Source of the DNA: Candidatus Woesearchaeota archaeon
GTDB taxonomy: Archaea > Nanobdellota > Nanobdellia > Woesearchaeales > GW2011-AR4
Assembly: GCA_016185865.1 (NCBI GenBank)
Contig: JACPMU010000039.1
Coordinates: 1-14,594 of the forward strand
DNA length: 14,594 nt
Direction: 5' to 3'
Below the pieces are notes generated by a model. It saw only the letters and a list, made by a program, of their open reading frames with translations. It did no database searches and was not told the DNA's origin. Below are positions 1 through 5,678 of the stretch, one piece after another. The translations under genes and the position numbers were made by a program. How positions within the stretch are numbered: the stretch's first letter is position 1; each line of letters opens with the position of its first letter.

Positions 1-82
1 ATTTAAAAGGTTTTCTGAAAGGGAATTAGTTATTCACTAAAATAATAACAAGCGGGTTACCTCAATCACTTTTCTTCAAGAG

Positions 83-94
83 GTCGCTCTCGTT
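83..94 (-). repeat. Dispersed repeat copy A (GAGAGCGAC core)
   Basis: Read on the minus strand, this is AACGAGAGCGAC, an exact 12-base match to 13788-13799 on the plus strand. Similarity appears to continue with gaps: both copies go on to a TTGAA, then an AAGTGA, then a TAACCCGCTT/TGAACCGCTT block, so the diverged element may span about 50-94. Both copies are intergenic. The rest of bases 1-132 holds no gene I can support. Confidence 0.45.
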
Positions 95-132
95 ATTTTG
101 AAATTTATCATCCTATCCAATTTTAAGACCTT

Positions 133-348
133 TTACCCAAACTTCCCTTCCCTTGACAGGCCTTCAACAGCAAGCCTTAGCTTTTCAATGTGCCTTTCCA
201 GGTCGTTCTTAAGCTCTTTGTACTCCTCTGCGCACAATGGGTGGCTGTCCCTCTCAGCATCCTTAATTGCATGCTTTTCGATAAAGCCGGCAATTTTCAT
301 AATCTTGTAAAGAAGCTTGGCCTTGTCATAGTTGCAGTTGCACAGCAT
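133..348 (-). CDS. Small hypothetical protein, 71 aa
   Basis: I do not recognise this short soluble protein. It is rich in charged residues, with a predicted helical stretch (EEYKELKNDLERHIEKL) that could form a coiled coil, and two cysteines near the start (MLCNCN). I chose the ATG at 348 over the in-frame GTG at 357. A strong ribosome binding site, GAGGTG at 355-360, sits six bases before the ATG, and the GTG lies inside that site. The gene diverges from the putative lipoprotein gene at 444, so the 349-443 spacer carries both promoters. The strong ribosome binding site and codon-like composition make it likely real. The function is unknown. Confidence 0.6.
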   Translation of the reverse strand: MLCNCNYDKAKLLYKIMKIAGFIEKHAIKDAERDSHPLCAEEYKELKNDLERHIEKLRLAVEGLSREGKFG

Positions 349-404
349 TTCAATCACCTCTTTGCATTTATAGTAACTTTGTTTTATATAAACTTTTCCA
401 CAAC

Positions 405-415
405 ATATAAATATA
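405..415 (+). promoter_or_regulatory. TATA-like box for the lipoprotein operon
   Basis: An A/T-only TATA-like stretch (ATATAAATATA) is centred about 34 bases before the ATG at 444. With the usual archaeal spacing of about 25 bases from TATA to transcription start, the leader would be only a few bases long. Confidence 0.45.
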
Positions 416-443
416 AGTTTAATAAAGAAATGAATAAGAGAGA

Positions 444-1271
444 ATGATTAAAATAAACAAAAGCCATGCTCTGATGATTGCACTCTTGGCAGCCGCTTTG
501 ATTATGAGTGGCTGCGCAAAGCCTGAGTGCACAACAAGCGCTGACTGTACGCCAAAAACCTGCTCATTGCCAAGATGCGACAGCGGCAAATGCGCCTATT
601 CCCCCCAATCAAGCTGCTGCGGCAACGAAGTTAAAGACGCAATAGAAAGCGGCAAGCCAGGCAACCAGTGCACCTGCCCAAGCGATTACGGAAAATGCGA
701 GGGCAAAGCCAAGATAAAGATAGGCTCAAGGGAGGAGGATGCGCAGTATGTCAAATACTACTGCACCATTGACAATCAATGCGTGCTTGGAGTTGAAAAA
801 AAAGATGTTGCTCCGCAGAATTTCCTGGACCTGATGAACACAGGATTCTTCAAGGCAAGCTCCGTAATCAAGTACAACAAGCCCTTTGATGCAGGAAGGG
901 ACACATTTGAATTTACAATAACCCTTGATGATTTAGGCAAGGACTTAATACTTCCAATATTCCTCACCAAGGCAAAAATACTCTACAGCAGCGAGTATGC
1001 AAGAGCAGAGCAGCTTATTGCCGAGAAAGACATCAACAGCGTGCTTAACGGTGTTGGGGACAAGTCATCAATAAGCATGCCTTTGACCTTGAGCTACAAG
1101 CCGCAGCAAGCTGAAGAAATAGGCTCAATAAGGTACAGCATTGACTACACGTACAAGAAGCAGGTGGCAAGCGGCAGAAAGCCCAGCGGCGAGAACATCT
1201 ACACAAATGAGACTGTAAGGGCTACATTCACAGCGCCTGTAAAGCCAGTTTTCCTTTTCAGGAGCAGCTAA
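444..1271 (+). CDS. Cysteine-rich putative lipoprotein, 275 aa
   Basis: Likely an exported, lipid-anchored surface protein. The N-terminus is basic (MIKINK), followed by a hydrophobic segment (about 9-22) ending in a lipobox-like MSGC with the acceptor cysteine at 24. Residues 24-113 hold about 13 cysteines (24, 29, 35, 40, 45, 50, 58, 59, 76, 78, 85, 107, 113), a pattern expected of a disulfide-knotted extracellular module. The remainder (about 120-275) lacks membrane segments and looks beta-rich. The next gene starts one base after this stop, so the two are co-transcribed and probably act together at the cell surface; that partner is pilin-like. The lipoprotein call rests on the lipobox. 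It could also be a cleaved secreted protein. The specific function is unknown. Confidence 0.75.
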   Translation: MIKINKSHALMIALLAAALIMSGCAKPECTTSADCTPKTCSLPRCDSGKCAYSPQSSCCGNEVKDAIESGKPGNQCTCPSDYGKCEGKAKIKIGSREEDAQYVKYYCTIDNQCVLGVEKKDVAPQNFLDLMNTGFFKASSVIKYNKPFDAGRDTFEFTITLDDLGKDLILPIFLTKAKILYSSEYARAEQLIAEKDINSVLNGVGDKSSISMPLTLSYKPQQAEEIGSIRYSIDYTYKKQVASGRKPSGENIYTNETVRATFTAPVKPVFLFRSS

Positions 1272-1272
1272 A

Positions 1273-1806
1273 ATGCTTGGCAAAAAGGCGATAGAATTGT
1301 CGCTTAACTTTATCGTCATACTTGTGATATCCATAATAATATTCGGATTTGGAGTGAGGTTCATATCAAAGCTTTCTTCCCAGGCAACTGAGCTGCAGGA
1401 AATAACAACAGCAGAGCTTGATGAAAGGATAGGAAATCTTGTCTGCGAGGGCTCTGACAGGGTATGCATAGGCATAGACCGCAAGACAATAAGGAGGACA
1501 AAGTTTGACATCTTTGGATTAAAAATAGTCAATATACTTGAAAGCCAGAATTTTGACATAATTGTTGAAAGGCCTGTTCCAAGCGGCTACACAATAACCA
1601 AGGAAGAGATACCCACAGACAGCCTTATCTGGAATCCCAAGGAAAGAAGCGTTTTCATAGAAAAGAACGAGGAGAAAAGCCTCGGCATCGGAGTCCAGGT
1701 TCCCGCAAACATTGTTTCAGGCACTTACATTTTCAACGTCAGGATCCAGGCAGCTAACGGAGATCCATACTCAAACATTCAGAAATTATATGTTGATGTG
1801 CCTTGA
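1273..1806 (+). CDS. Pilin-like / class III signal peptide secreted protein, 177 aa
   Basis: The N-terminus (MLGKKAIELS) is a short basic leader followed by a long hydrophobic helix (about 11-31), the arrangement of archaeal type IV pilin-like proteins cleaved by a prepilin peptidase. The usual glycine before the cleavage site is replaced by alanine here. A helical linker follows, then two cysteines (58, 65) that could form a disulfide. The C-terminal beta-sandwich-like domain ends in SGTYIFNVRIQ. The protein resembles the product of 5679-6233 in leader, helix and C-terminal pattern, so the two are probably paralogues. It overlaps transcriptionally with the lipoprotein gene (one-base gap), and its stop abuts the convergent TIM stop with no spacer. 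A filament role is inferred; it could simply be a membrane-anchored surface protein. Confidence 0.7.
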   Translation: MLGKKAIELSLNFIVILVISIIIFGFGVRFISKLSSQATELQEITTAELDERIGNLVCEGSDRVCIGIDRKTIRRTKFDIFGLKIVNILESQNFDIIVERPVPSGYTITKEEIPTDSLIWNPKERSVFIEKNEEKSLGIGVQVPANIVSGTYIFNVRIQAANGDPYSNIQKLYVDVP

Positions 1807-2571
1807 TTAATTTGCACAACTTATTATCTCAGCAAAGCTCTTTGCATTCAATGACGCATTCCCAACCAATCCACCGTCAATGTTCGGCATTGAAAGAAGC
1901 TCTTTTGCATTCTCAGGCTTCATACTACCACCATAAATAATTTTTATGTTTTTTGAAATGCTTTTATCGAACATTTTTTCAACAACGCCTCTTATGAATT
2001 TATGCCCTTTTTCTGCATCCTCTTTTGTCGCGGCCTTGTGGTTTGGGTTGCCCCTGCTTATCGCCCATACAGGCTCGTAGGCAATGGTAATTTTTGATAT
2101 CTCATTTTTATCAATGTTTTTCAAGCAGTTTTTTAGCTGTTGCTCAATAACTTCTTTTGTTTTTCCTTGATTTTTTTGCTCTAAGTTCTCTCCTATGCAC
2201 AAGATTGGCTTTAATCCGTGTTTTAATGCGGCAATTATTTTTTTGTTTACCAAAAAATCATTTTCATTAAAAATTTCCCTTCTTTCGGAATGCCCCAAAA
2301 TAACATATTTACATCCTATATCCTTTAGCATTAATGGGGAGATTTCGCCTGTAAAAGCACCAGCGTCCTCAAAGTGCATGTTCTGCGCGCCTAGATTTAT
2401 TTTGGAGTTTTTCAATTCTTTTGATAATGCAGCCAATGCCGTAAATGGGGGGCAAATGATAATTTCAGCATTTTTTTCATTTTTAATTATTTTTTTAAAT
2501 TCTTTGACGAATGATATTGCTTCTTCTATCGTTTTGTTCATCTTCCAGTTTGCCGCTACCAGCTTTTTCAT
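1807..2571 (-). CDS. tpiA: Triosephosphate isomerase, 254 aa
   Basis: Interconverts dihydroxyacetone phosphate and glyceraldehyde 3-phosphate in the cytoplasm (glycolysis/gluconeogenesis). Visible signatures: ANWKMNK (catalytic Lys10), GHSERR (electrophile His94), AYEPVWA (catalytic base Glu166), YGGS at 213-216 and the phosphate-gripping GG at 233-234. I chose the ATG at 2571, giving MKKLVAANWK as in the family. An upstream in-frame ATG at 2643 would add 24 unrelated residues and overlap the preceding gene. At 254 residues it matches the bacterial/eukaryotic size class rather than the roughly 220-230-residue archaeal type. Loop 6 reads AISRGNPNHKAAT where AIGTGKTAT is usual, about four residues longer. 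It is the last gene of a minus-strand run, 19 bases after the DUF1461 gene. Confidence 0.95.
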   Translation of the reverse strand: MKKLVAANWKMNKTIEEAISFVKEFKKIIKNEKNAEIIICPPFTALAALSKELKNSKINLGAQNMHFEDAGAFTGEISPLMLKDIGCKYVILGHSERREIFNENDFLVNKKIIAALKHGLKPILCIGENLEQKNQGKTKEVIEQQLKNCLKNIDKNEISKITIAYEPVWAISRGNPNHKAATKEDAEKGHKFIRGVVEKMFDKSISKNIKIIYGGSMKPENAKELLSMPNIDGGLVGNASLNAKSFAEIISCAN

Positions 2572-2590
2572 CTTAATCTTAATGTGATTT

Positions 2591-3241
2591 TCATTTGTTT
2601 TTATTCTTTTTGCTTTTTGGCCTGAAAACCAGAAATAAGCCAATCACTACAAGAATTGCCGACAATAAAATCACCCATTTTGATATTTTGATTCCCATGT
2701 CCATGAACAGCTGCTCAGGATACAGTCTTACAATCATTTCATTTGCAGGGTCAAATGTGTAAGTTCCCTTTTCAAAGAATATGCTGTGAAATGATTCAAA
2801 TGCCGGGGAAAAATCAAAATTTATCAGAAAAAATAATGCTGCTGCAATGGCTATTGTCAAAATTCCCCCAAAAATCAGCACCTTTCCAATAAAATTTGTT
2901 ATGATATTATTGATTTTCAGCGTGAATGCAGAAACAATCAGCAGTAATATGAACAAGAACACCAGAACATAAAGCACTATCGTCGAGATTTCTCTTGCGT
3001 TTCTGACATCAGCCAAATGCTGCCTTTCCCTTTCATTGAATTCCGCAGGCAGCTCATTGGTTTTTCCGGCAACAAAGCTTATCACTTTTTCATGCAGTGA
3101 GGAAATATTTCCGACATTAAATTCTGAAAATTTTTCTTTGTAAAAAACATCGTTAAATCCAATAAAATTCAGGACAAGCAGAAACAGGATAAAAGGCAGA
3201 ATTAAAACCAGCAGAAATTTTGATATGTTGAGTAATCCCAT
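2591..3241 (-). CDS. DUF1461 / Lit-like integral membrane protein, 216 aa
   Basis: Resembles the DUF1461 (TIGR01906) family, which includes bacterial Lit, the lipoprotein intramolecular transacylase that moves a fatty acid from the glycerol moiety to the N-terminal cysteine. Four membrane segments are visible at about 7-29, 86-108, 117-141 and 187-206, with a basic lysine/asparagine tail. Family-like motifs are the RQHLADVR stretch (His75) and FESFHSIFFEKGTYTF (His152), followed by LYPEQLFMDM. The two histidines sit on the outer face in this topology and correspond in spacing to the functional His pair I recall for Lit. Its start lies two bases after the stop of the disordered-protein gene, and TIM follows. 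Family membership is from memory of the motif. The enzymatic role in an archaeon is inferred. Confidence 0.7.
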   Translation of the reverse strand: MGLLNISKFLLVLILPFILFLLVLNFIGFNDVFYKEKFSEFNVGNISSLHEKVISFVAGKTNELPAEFNERERQHLADVRNAREISTIVLYVLVFLFILLLIVSAFTLKINNIITNFIGKVLIFGGILTIAIAAALFFLINFDFSPAFESFHSIFFEKGTYTFDPANEMIVRLYPEQLFMDMGIKISKWVILLSAILVVIGLFLVFRPKSKKNKNK

Positions 3242-3243
3242 AT

Positions 3244-3684
3244 TTAATTGTCCATTACAATTACCTTCTTCTCCCCTTCAATGGCATTTTTAATGGCATC
3301 CTCGATAGTGCTGGTGCTCTTTCTTTTTTCAGTTTTTTTTGCTTCGTATTTGCTTTCGTTAAAAACCTGCTTTGCCGCCTTAAATGGGATATCTTCTTCG
3401 CTAATTTCCGGCTTCTCAGTCAGTTGTGAGCGAGTTCGCTCACTCGCATTCGACTCACCTTCAGAATCTTCGAAAATATTTGCCTTGTCTTTATCGTCTT
3501 TTTCCTTTTCATCCTGCTTCTTAATGTAATCAGAGGAAACATCCCCTTCCTTTTGGCCGTATTTCTGCTCATTGTATTTCTTGCCGTCTTTTTTTTCGCC
3601 AGGAGAAGCGCTGTATTTTGAAGAATTATATGTGCTTGAATGAATGTTCCACTTGTCCTCGTCCCACAGTTTTGCCTTGTACAT
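3244..3684 (-). CDS. Low-complexity, probably disordered protein, 146 aa
   Basis: Not recognised. Almost entirely hydrophilic, rich in Lys, Glu, Asp and Ser, with no membrane segment or signal peptide. A short aromatic-containing N-terminus (KLWDEDKWNIH) and a C-terminal part with helical propensity (about 99-140, ending KKVIVMDN) are the only ordered-looking regions. The central region is charged low complexity and contains SNASERTRS, encoded by a DNA palindrome (3426-3443) that looks like an inserted repeat. It lies in a minus-strand run: 25 bases after the 126-aa gene and two bases before the Lit-like gene, so translation may be coupled to the latter. An accessory or scaffold role is only a guess. 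Confidence 0.6.
   Translation of the reverse strand: MYKAKLWDEDKWNIHSSTYNSSKYSASPGEKKDGKKYNEQKYGQKEGDVSSDYIKKQDEKEKDDKDKANIFEDSEGESNASERTRSQLTEKPEISEEDIPFKAAKQVFNESKYEAKKTEKRKSTSTIEDAIKNAIEGEKKVIVMDN
3426..3443. repeat. 18-base perfect palindrome inside a coding region
   Basis: GTGAGCGA and TCGCTCAC flank a two-base centre, a perfect inverted repeat with 8-base arms. It is much richer in G+C than its surroundings and encodes the SERT/RS part of the disordered protein. Its GAGCGA core resembles the GAGAGCGAC repeats at 83-94 and 13788-13799. Confidence 0.6.
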
Positions 3685-3709
3685 TTTTGTGATATTGATT
3701 TTTTTGAAG

Positions 3710-4090
3710 TTAATGACCGACTTGATTTGGATTTATTGGAGGCAGTTCTCCCATCATATTTGACATCACATAGTCAGTTCCATAGTAAGTTATAAATTTT
3801 GCCACTTCAACAATACCTATCGCAGCTAAAGATGCTTGTGCTCTCTGCCAGTCCTCCTCACACAAATTTAAATATGTTGTATATATCAATAAAATATCTA
3901 ATGCATTGTAAGCATGATGTCCTATAAATGCACCTACTCGCTCAGCAGTTCTTACCATGACTTCAATATTTCTTTCTGTATCACCATGTTTTATAGTTTC
4001 CCATATTTTTAGCTTCCTTAATCCTCCTATATGCCTTGTACTGGCTTCGTATTTTACAATATCCTTTAATTTTTGCACTGCTTTTGACAT
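3710..4090 (-). CDS. Hypothetical protein, 126 aa
   Basis: Not recognised. The N-terminal third is basic (MSKAVQKLKD, RKLKIWETIK). Two moderately hydrophobic helices at about 52-73 (with GHH at 57-59) and 87-105 could be membrane-associated or a buried helical pair. The C-terminus is GELPPINPNQVGH. I chose the ATG at 4090, five bases after the upstream 52-aa gene ends. A TTG at 4105 is in frame but would overlap that gene. Codons are more A/T-rich than in the neighbouring NYN and pilin genes, so it may be a later acquisition. Its place in the run with the disordered protein, Lit-like protein and TIM suggests co-transcription, not a known shared function. Confidence 0.55.
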   Translation of the reverse strand: MSKAVQKLKDIVKYEASTRHIGGLRKLKIWETIKHGDTERNIEVMVRTAERVGAFIGHHAYNALDILLIYTTYLNLCEEDWQRAQASLAAIGIVEVAKFITYYGTDYVMSNMMGELPPINPNQVGH

Positions 4091-4094
4091 TTGT

Positions 4095-4253
4095 TTATGA
4101 CGCAATCAAACCGTTCCAAACCGATTTCTTGATTTTGTAGCCCTTTCTTATAAGCAACTCAGCTTCCCTGTCGTTCTTTTCCAGCACTCTTGCCTCGAAC
4201 TCAAAGTCCGGCGCTATCTCGTCCAGCTCTAAAAACGGGTTTAACTGCCTCAT
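4095..4253 (-). CDS. Small hypothetical protein, 52 aa
   Basis: A short ORF starting MRQLNPFLELDEIAPDFEF and ending SVWNGLIAS. It is acidic in the first half and basic in the second (ELLIRKGYKIKKS), with no membrane segment. The ribosome binding site GAGGTG at 4259-4264 lies five bases before the ATG. A TATA-like stretch is at 4272-4278. It ends five bases before the ATG of the 126-aa gene, so it heads that minus-strand run. I recognise no family. The good ribosome binding site and spacing support a real gene despite its size. Confidence 0.55.
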   Translation of the reverse strand: MRQLNPFLELDEIAPDFEFEARVLEKNDREAELLIRKGYKIKKSVWNGLIAS

Positions 4254-4292
4254 TCTTGCACCTCTTGCCCTTTTTAAATCTTTCGGTTTTAA

Positions 4293-4306
4293 TCACTAAA
4301 TAGTGA
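4293..4306. terminator. Short inverted repeat downstream of thioredoxin
   Basis: TCACTA and TAGTGA flank an AA centre (6-base arms), starting seven bases after the thioredoxin stop in its direction of transcription. It has no clear run of U after it, so a terminator role is weak. It may instead be an operator for the 52-aa gene just downstream. Confidence 0.25.
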
Positions 4307-4312
4307 CTACAA

Positions 4313-4636
4313 TTAGGCCTTCGCTAATATCTGGTCTATCTTCTTTCTGAGTTCTGCTTCAGAGTACGCTCCAATAATCCTGTCCAGCTCGTTGCCTTTG
4401 CTGAATACAATCATGCAGGGTATTCCCCTTACATCAAACTGTGCTGCAATTTCCTGGTTGTCATCGACATTAAGCTTTGCAAATTTCAGTTTATTGGAGT
4501 ACTCATTTGACAGCTTTTCAAGCACAGGGCTTACAATCCTGCACGGCTCACACCATGGGGCCCAGAAATCAACCAGCACAGGCATCTTGTTTTGCAGCAC
4601 TTCCCTATCGAAAGTGTCTTTTGTAACATCGAGCAT
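4313..4636 (-). CDS. trxA: Thioredoxin, 107 aa
   Basis: A single-domain cytoplasmic disulfide reductase of normal thioredoxin length. The redox site is WAPWCEPC with Cys29 and Cys32. The buried Asp23 (VDFWAP) and the cis-proline loop (RGIPCMIVF, Pro73) are present. Two departures stand out: the second position of the CxxC is Glu instead of the usual Gly (CGPC), and Cys74 follows the cis-proline where Thr is common. Transcription is probably monocistronic: a TATA-like box lies about 30 bases before the ATG and there is almost no leader. The NYN gene ends 94 bases upstream, with palindromes between. The electron donor (thioredoxin reductase) is not in this window. Confidence 0.95.
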   Translation of the reverse strand: MLDVTKDTFDREVLQNKMPVLVDFWAPWCEPCRIVSPVLEKLSNEYSNKLKFAKLNVDDNQEIAAQFDVRGIPCMIVFSKGNELDRIIGAYSEAELRKKIDQILAKA

Positions 4637-4661
4637 TTTTAGGATGATACTGCTTGTTGTT

Positions 4662-4670
4662 ATTTAAATT
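4662..4670 (-). promoter_or_regulatory. TATA-like box for thioredoxin
   Basis: AATTTAAAT on the minus strand, about 26-34 bases before the ATG at 4636, predicts a nearly leaderless transcript. It directly abuts the 25-base palindrome at 4671-4695, so a factor bound there could compete with the transcription machinery. Confidence 0.45.
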
Positions 4671-4718
4671 TTTTGAAAATTCTGAATTTTCAAAATTCGA
4701 AAATCACGATTGATTTTC
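4671..4718. repeat. Two adjacent palindromes upstream of thioredoxin
   Basis: 4671-4695 is a perfect inverted repeat with 12-base arms (TTTTGAAAATTC and its complement) around a single T. 4699-4718 has 8-base arms (GAAAATCA and TGATTTTC) around CGAT. They fill the spacer between the NYN stop and the thioredoxin promoter, and could be an operator, a processing signal or a terminator for the NYN transcript. Confidence 0.6.
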
Positions 4719-4730
4719 TCTATTTAGTTT

Positions 4731-5237
4731 TTACCTGAAGATCAGGTACCTTCTCTTATCCAGGTCCATGTCTGTAAAGGAATCGCATTCTTCTTTCAGC
4801 AAAGCCGAGCTTGATTTTCCGAATGCTATCACTTCAATCCTGCAGCCCAGCGCATGCCTTAAATGATTCAGCAGCGGCACATAGTCCCCATCGCCGCTTA
4901 CAATCACAATTGTGTCAAGCTTTGGGGCAAGCTCAATTGTGTCCATAGCCAATCCTATGTCCCAGTCTCCTTTTTTCGCCCCTCCTGCAAAAATCTGCAG
5001 GTCCTTTGCCCTCACCTCAAAGCCTATTTTTTCCAATGCGTCAAAAAAATTCTGCTCCTCTTTCACATCAGCTTTTATCACATATGCTACTGCCCGTATC
5101 AGGCTCCTGTCCTTCACAGCAGCCTTTAGAATCTGCGCGAAATTTACCTTTGCATTATAAAGGTTTTTTGCGGAATAGTACATGTTCTGCACATCGACAA
5201 ACACTCCAACTCTCTGGTCCTTAAAATTATAAGCCAT
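4731..5237 (-). CDS. NYN-domain (LabA/DUF88, PIN-like) ribonuclease, 168 aa
   Basis: A single-domain protein of the NYN/LabA PIN-like nuclease family. The acidic metal-binding residues expected are visible: Asp15 and Asn18 in VFVDVQNMYY, Asp91/Asp93 and Asp99 in KGDWDIGLAMD, and Asp116/Asp118 in SGDGDYVPLL. There is no signal peptide or membrane segment, so it acts in the cytoplasm, presumably cutting RNA. Substrate is unknown. The ribosome binding site AGGTGA (5242-5247) overlaps the last codons of the zinc-ribbon gene, with four bases to the ATG. The two are therefore translationally coupled and likely work together. A function in RNA turnover is inferred from the family. Confidence 0.88.
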   Translation of the reverse strand: MAYNFKDQRVGVFVDVQNMYYSAKNLYNAKVNFAQILKAAVKDRSLIRAVAYVIKADVKEEQNFFDALEKIGFEVRAKDLQIFAGGAKKGDWDIGLAMDTIELAPKLDTIVIVSGDGDYVPLLNHLRHALGCRIEVIAFGKSSSALLKEECDSFTDMDLDKRRYLIFR

Positions 5238-5241
5238 AAAA

Positions 5242-5397
5242 TCACCTTAATGACGGGATGTCCTCTTCGTAGCCGCAGCTTGAGCAGCATATCTTGTTAT
5301 TTTTATACGACAATGCCAGCTGCCTGCACCTTGGGCATTCTTTTGCAACAGAAAACTTCCTAAGCTTCTTTTCAAATTCAGGCTCATCGTGGTTCAT
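5242..5397 (-). CDS. Small zinc-ribbon protein, 51 aa
   Basis: A charged N-terminal helix (MNHDEPEFEKKLRKF) precedes a zinc ribbon made of CPRC (Cys21, Cys24) and CSSCGY (Cys38, Cys41), with an extra Cys37. Such four-cysteine ribbons commonly bind nucleic acid or a protein partner. It ends four bases before the NYN nuclease start and contributes that gene's ribosome binding site, so it may be an RNA-binding or regulatory subunit of the nuclease (inference). A ribosome binding site (AGGAG, with a second AGGA) precedes the ATG, and a TATA-like TTTATATAC lies about 30 bases upstream. It falls below usual ORF length cut-offs. Confidence 0.75.
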   Translation of the reverse strand: MNHDEPEFEKKLRKFSVAKECPRCRQLALSYKNNKICCSSCGYEEDIPSLR

Positions 5398-5453
5398 TCC
5401 TATTGCTCCTGTTTTGCAGCTTGTATATAAAGATTATGAATCAGGCAATAGAA

Positions 5454-5675
5454 TTATCTTATAATCTCGTACTCTTTCACAATCACCCAGGTGAATATGA
5501 ACAGTATCACAGCGCCTGCAATCATCCACGACAATCCAAGAGGAACTTCAACTGTGTACATTACATACATTCCATAGGCCATTATTCCAAACCCAAGCCA
5601 AAGGAACTTGTCAAGCACCATCTTCATGATTTCAAATTCCTGCTGCTCGCTTAGCCTTCTTTTCATCTTTTTCAT
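5454..5675 (-). CDS. Small two-helix membrane protein, 73 aa
   Basis: A basic cytoplasmic N-terminus (MKKMKRRLSEQQEFEIMKMV) is followed by two membrane helices at about 23-41 (LDKFLWLGFGIMAYGMYVMY region) and 47-66 (GLSWMIAGAVILFIFTWVIV), then a short tail. No family is recognised. The ATG lies three bases after the stop of the pilin-like gene, and the ribosome binding site AAGGGGA is formed by that gene's last codons. It is therefore co-translated with the pilin-like protein and could be an accessory to its assembly or anchoring (inference from position only). Confidence 0.65.
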   Translation of the reverse strand: MKKMKRRLSEQQEFEIMKMVLDKFLWLGFGIMAYGMYVMYTVEVPLGLSWMIAGAVILFIFTWVIVKEYEIIR

Positions 5676-5678
5676 ATT

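Noticed and set aside
2..40. Open frame FKRFSERELVIH followed by a stop at the left edge, possibly the end of an upstream gene
   Set aside because: Only 12 codons are visible, too few to support a gene.
2572..2643. Extended start for triosephosphate isomerase at 2643
   Set aside because: Adds 24 residues not typical of TIM and overlaps the Lit-like gene; the start at 2571 gives the standard N-terminus.
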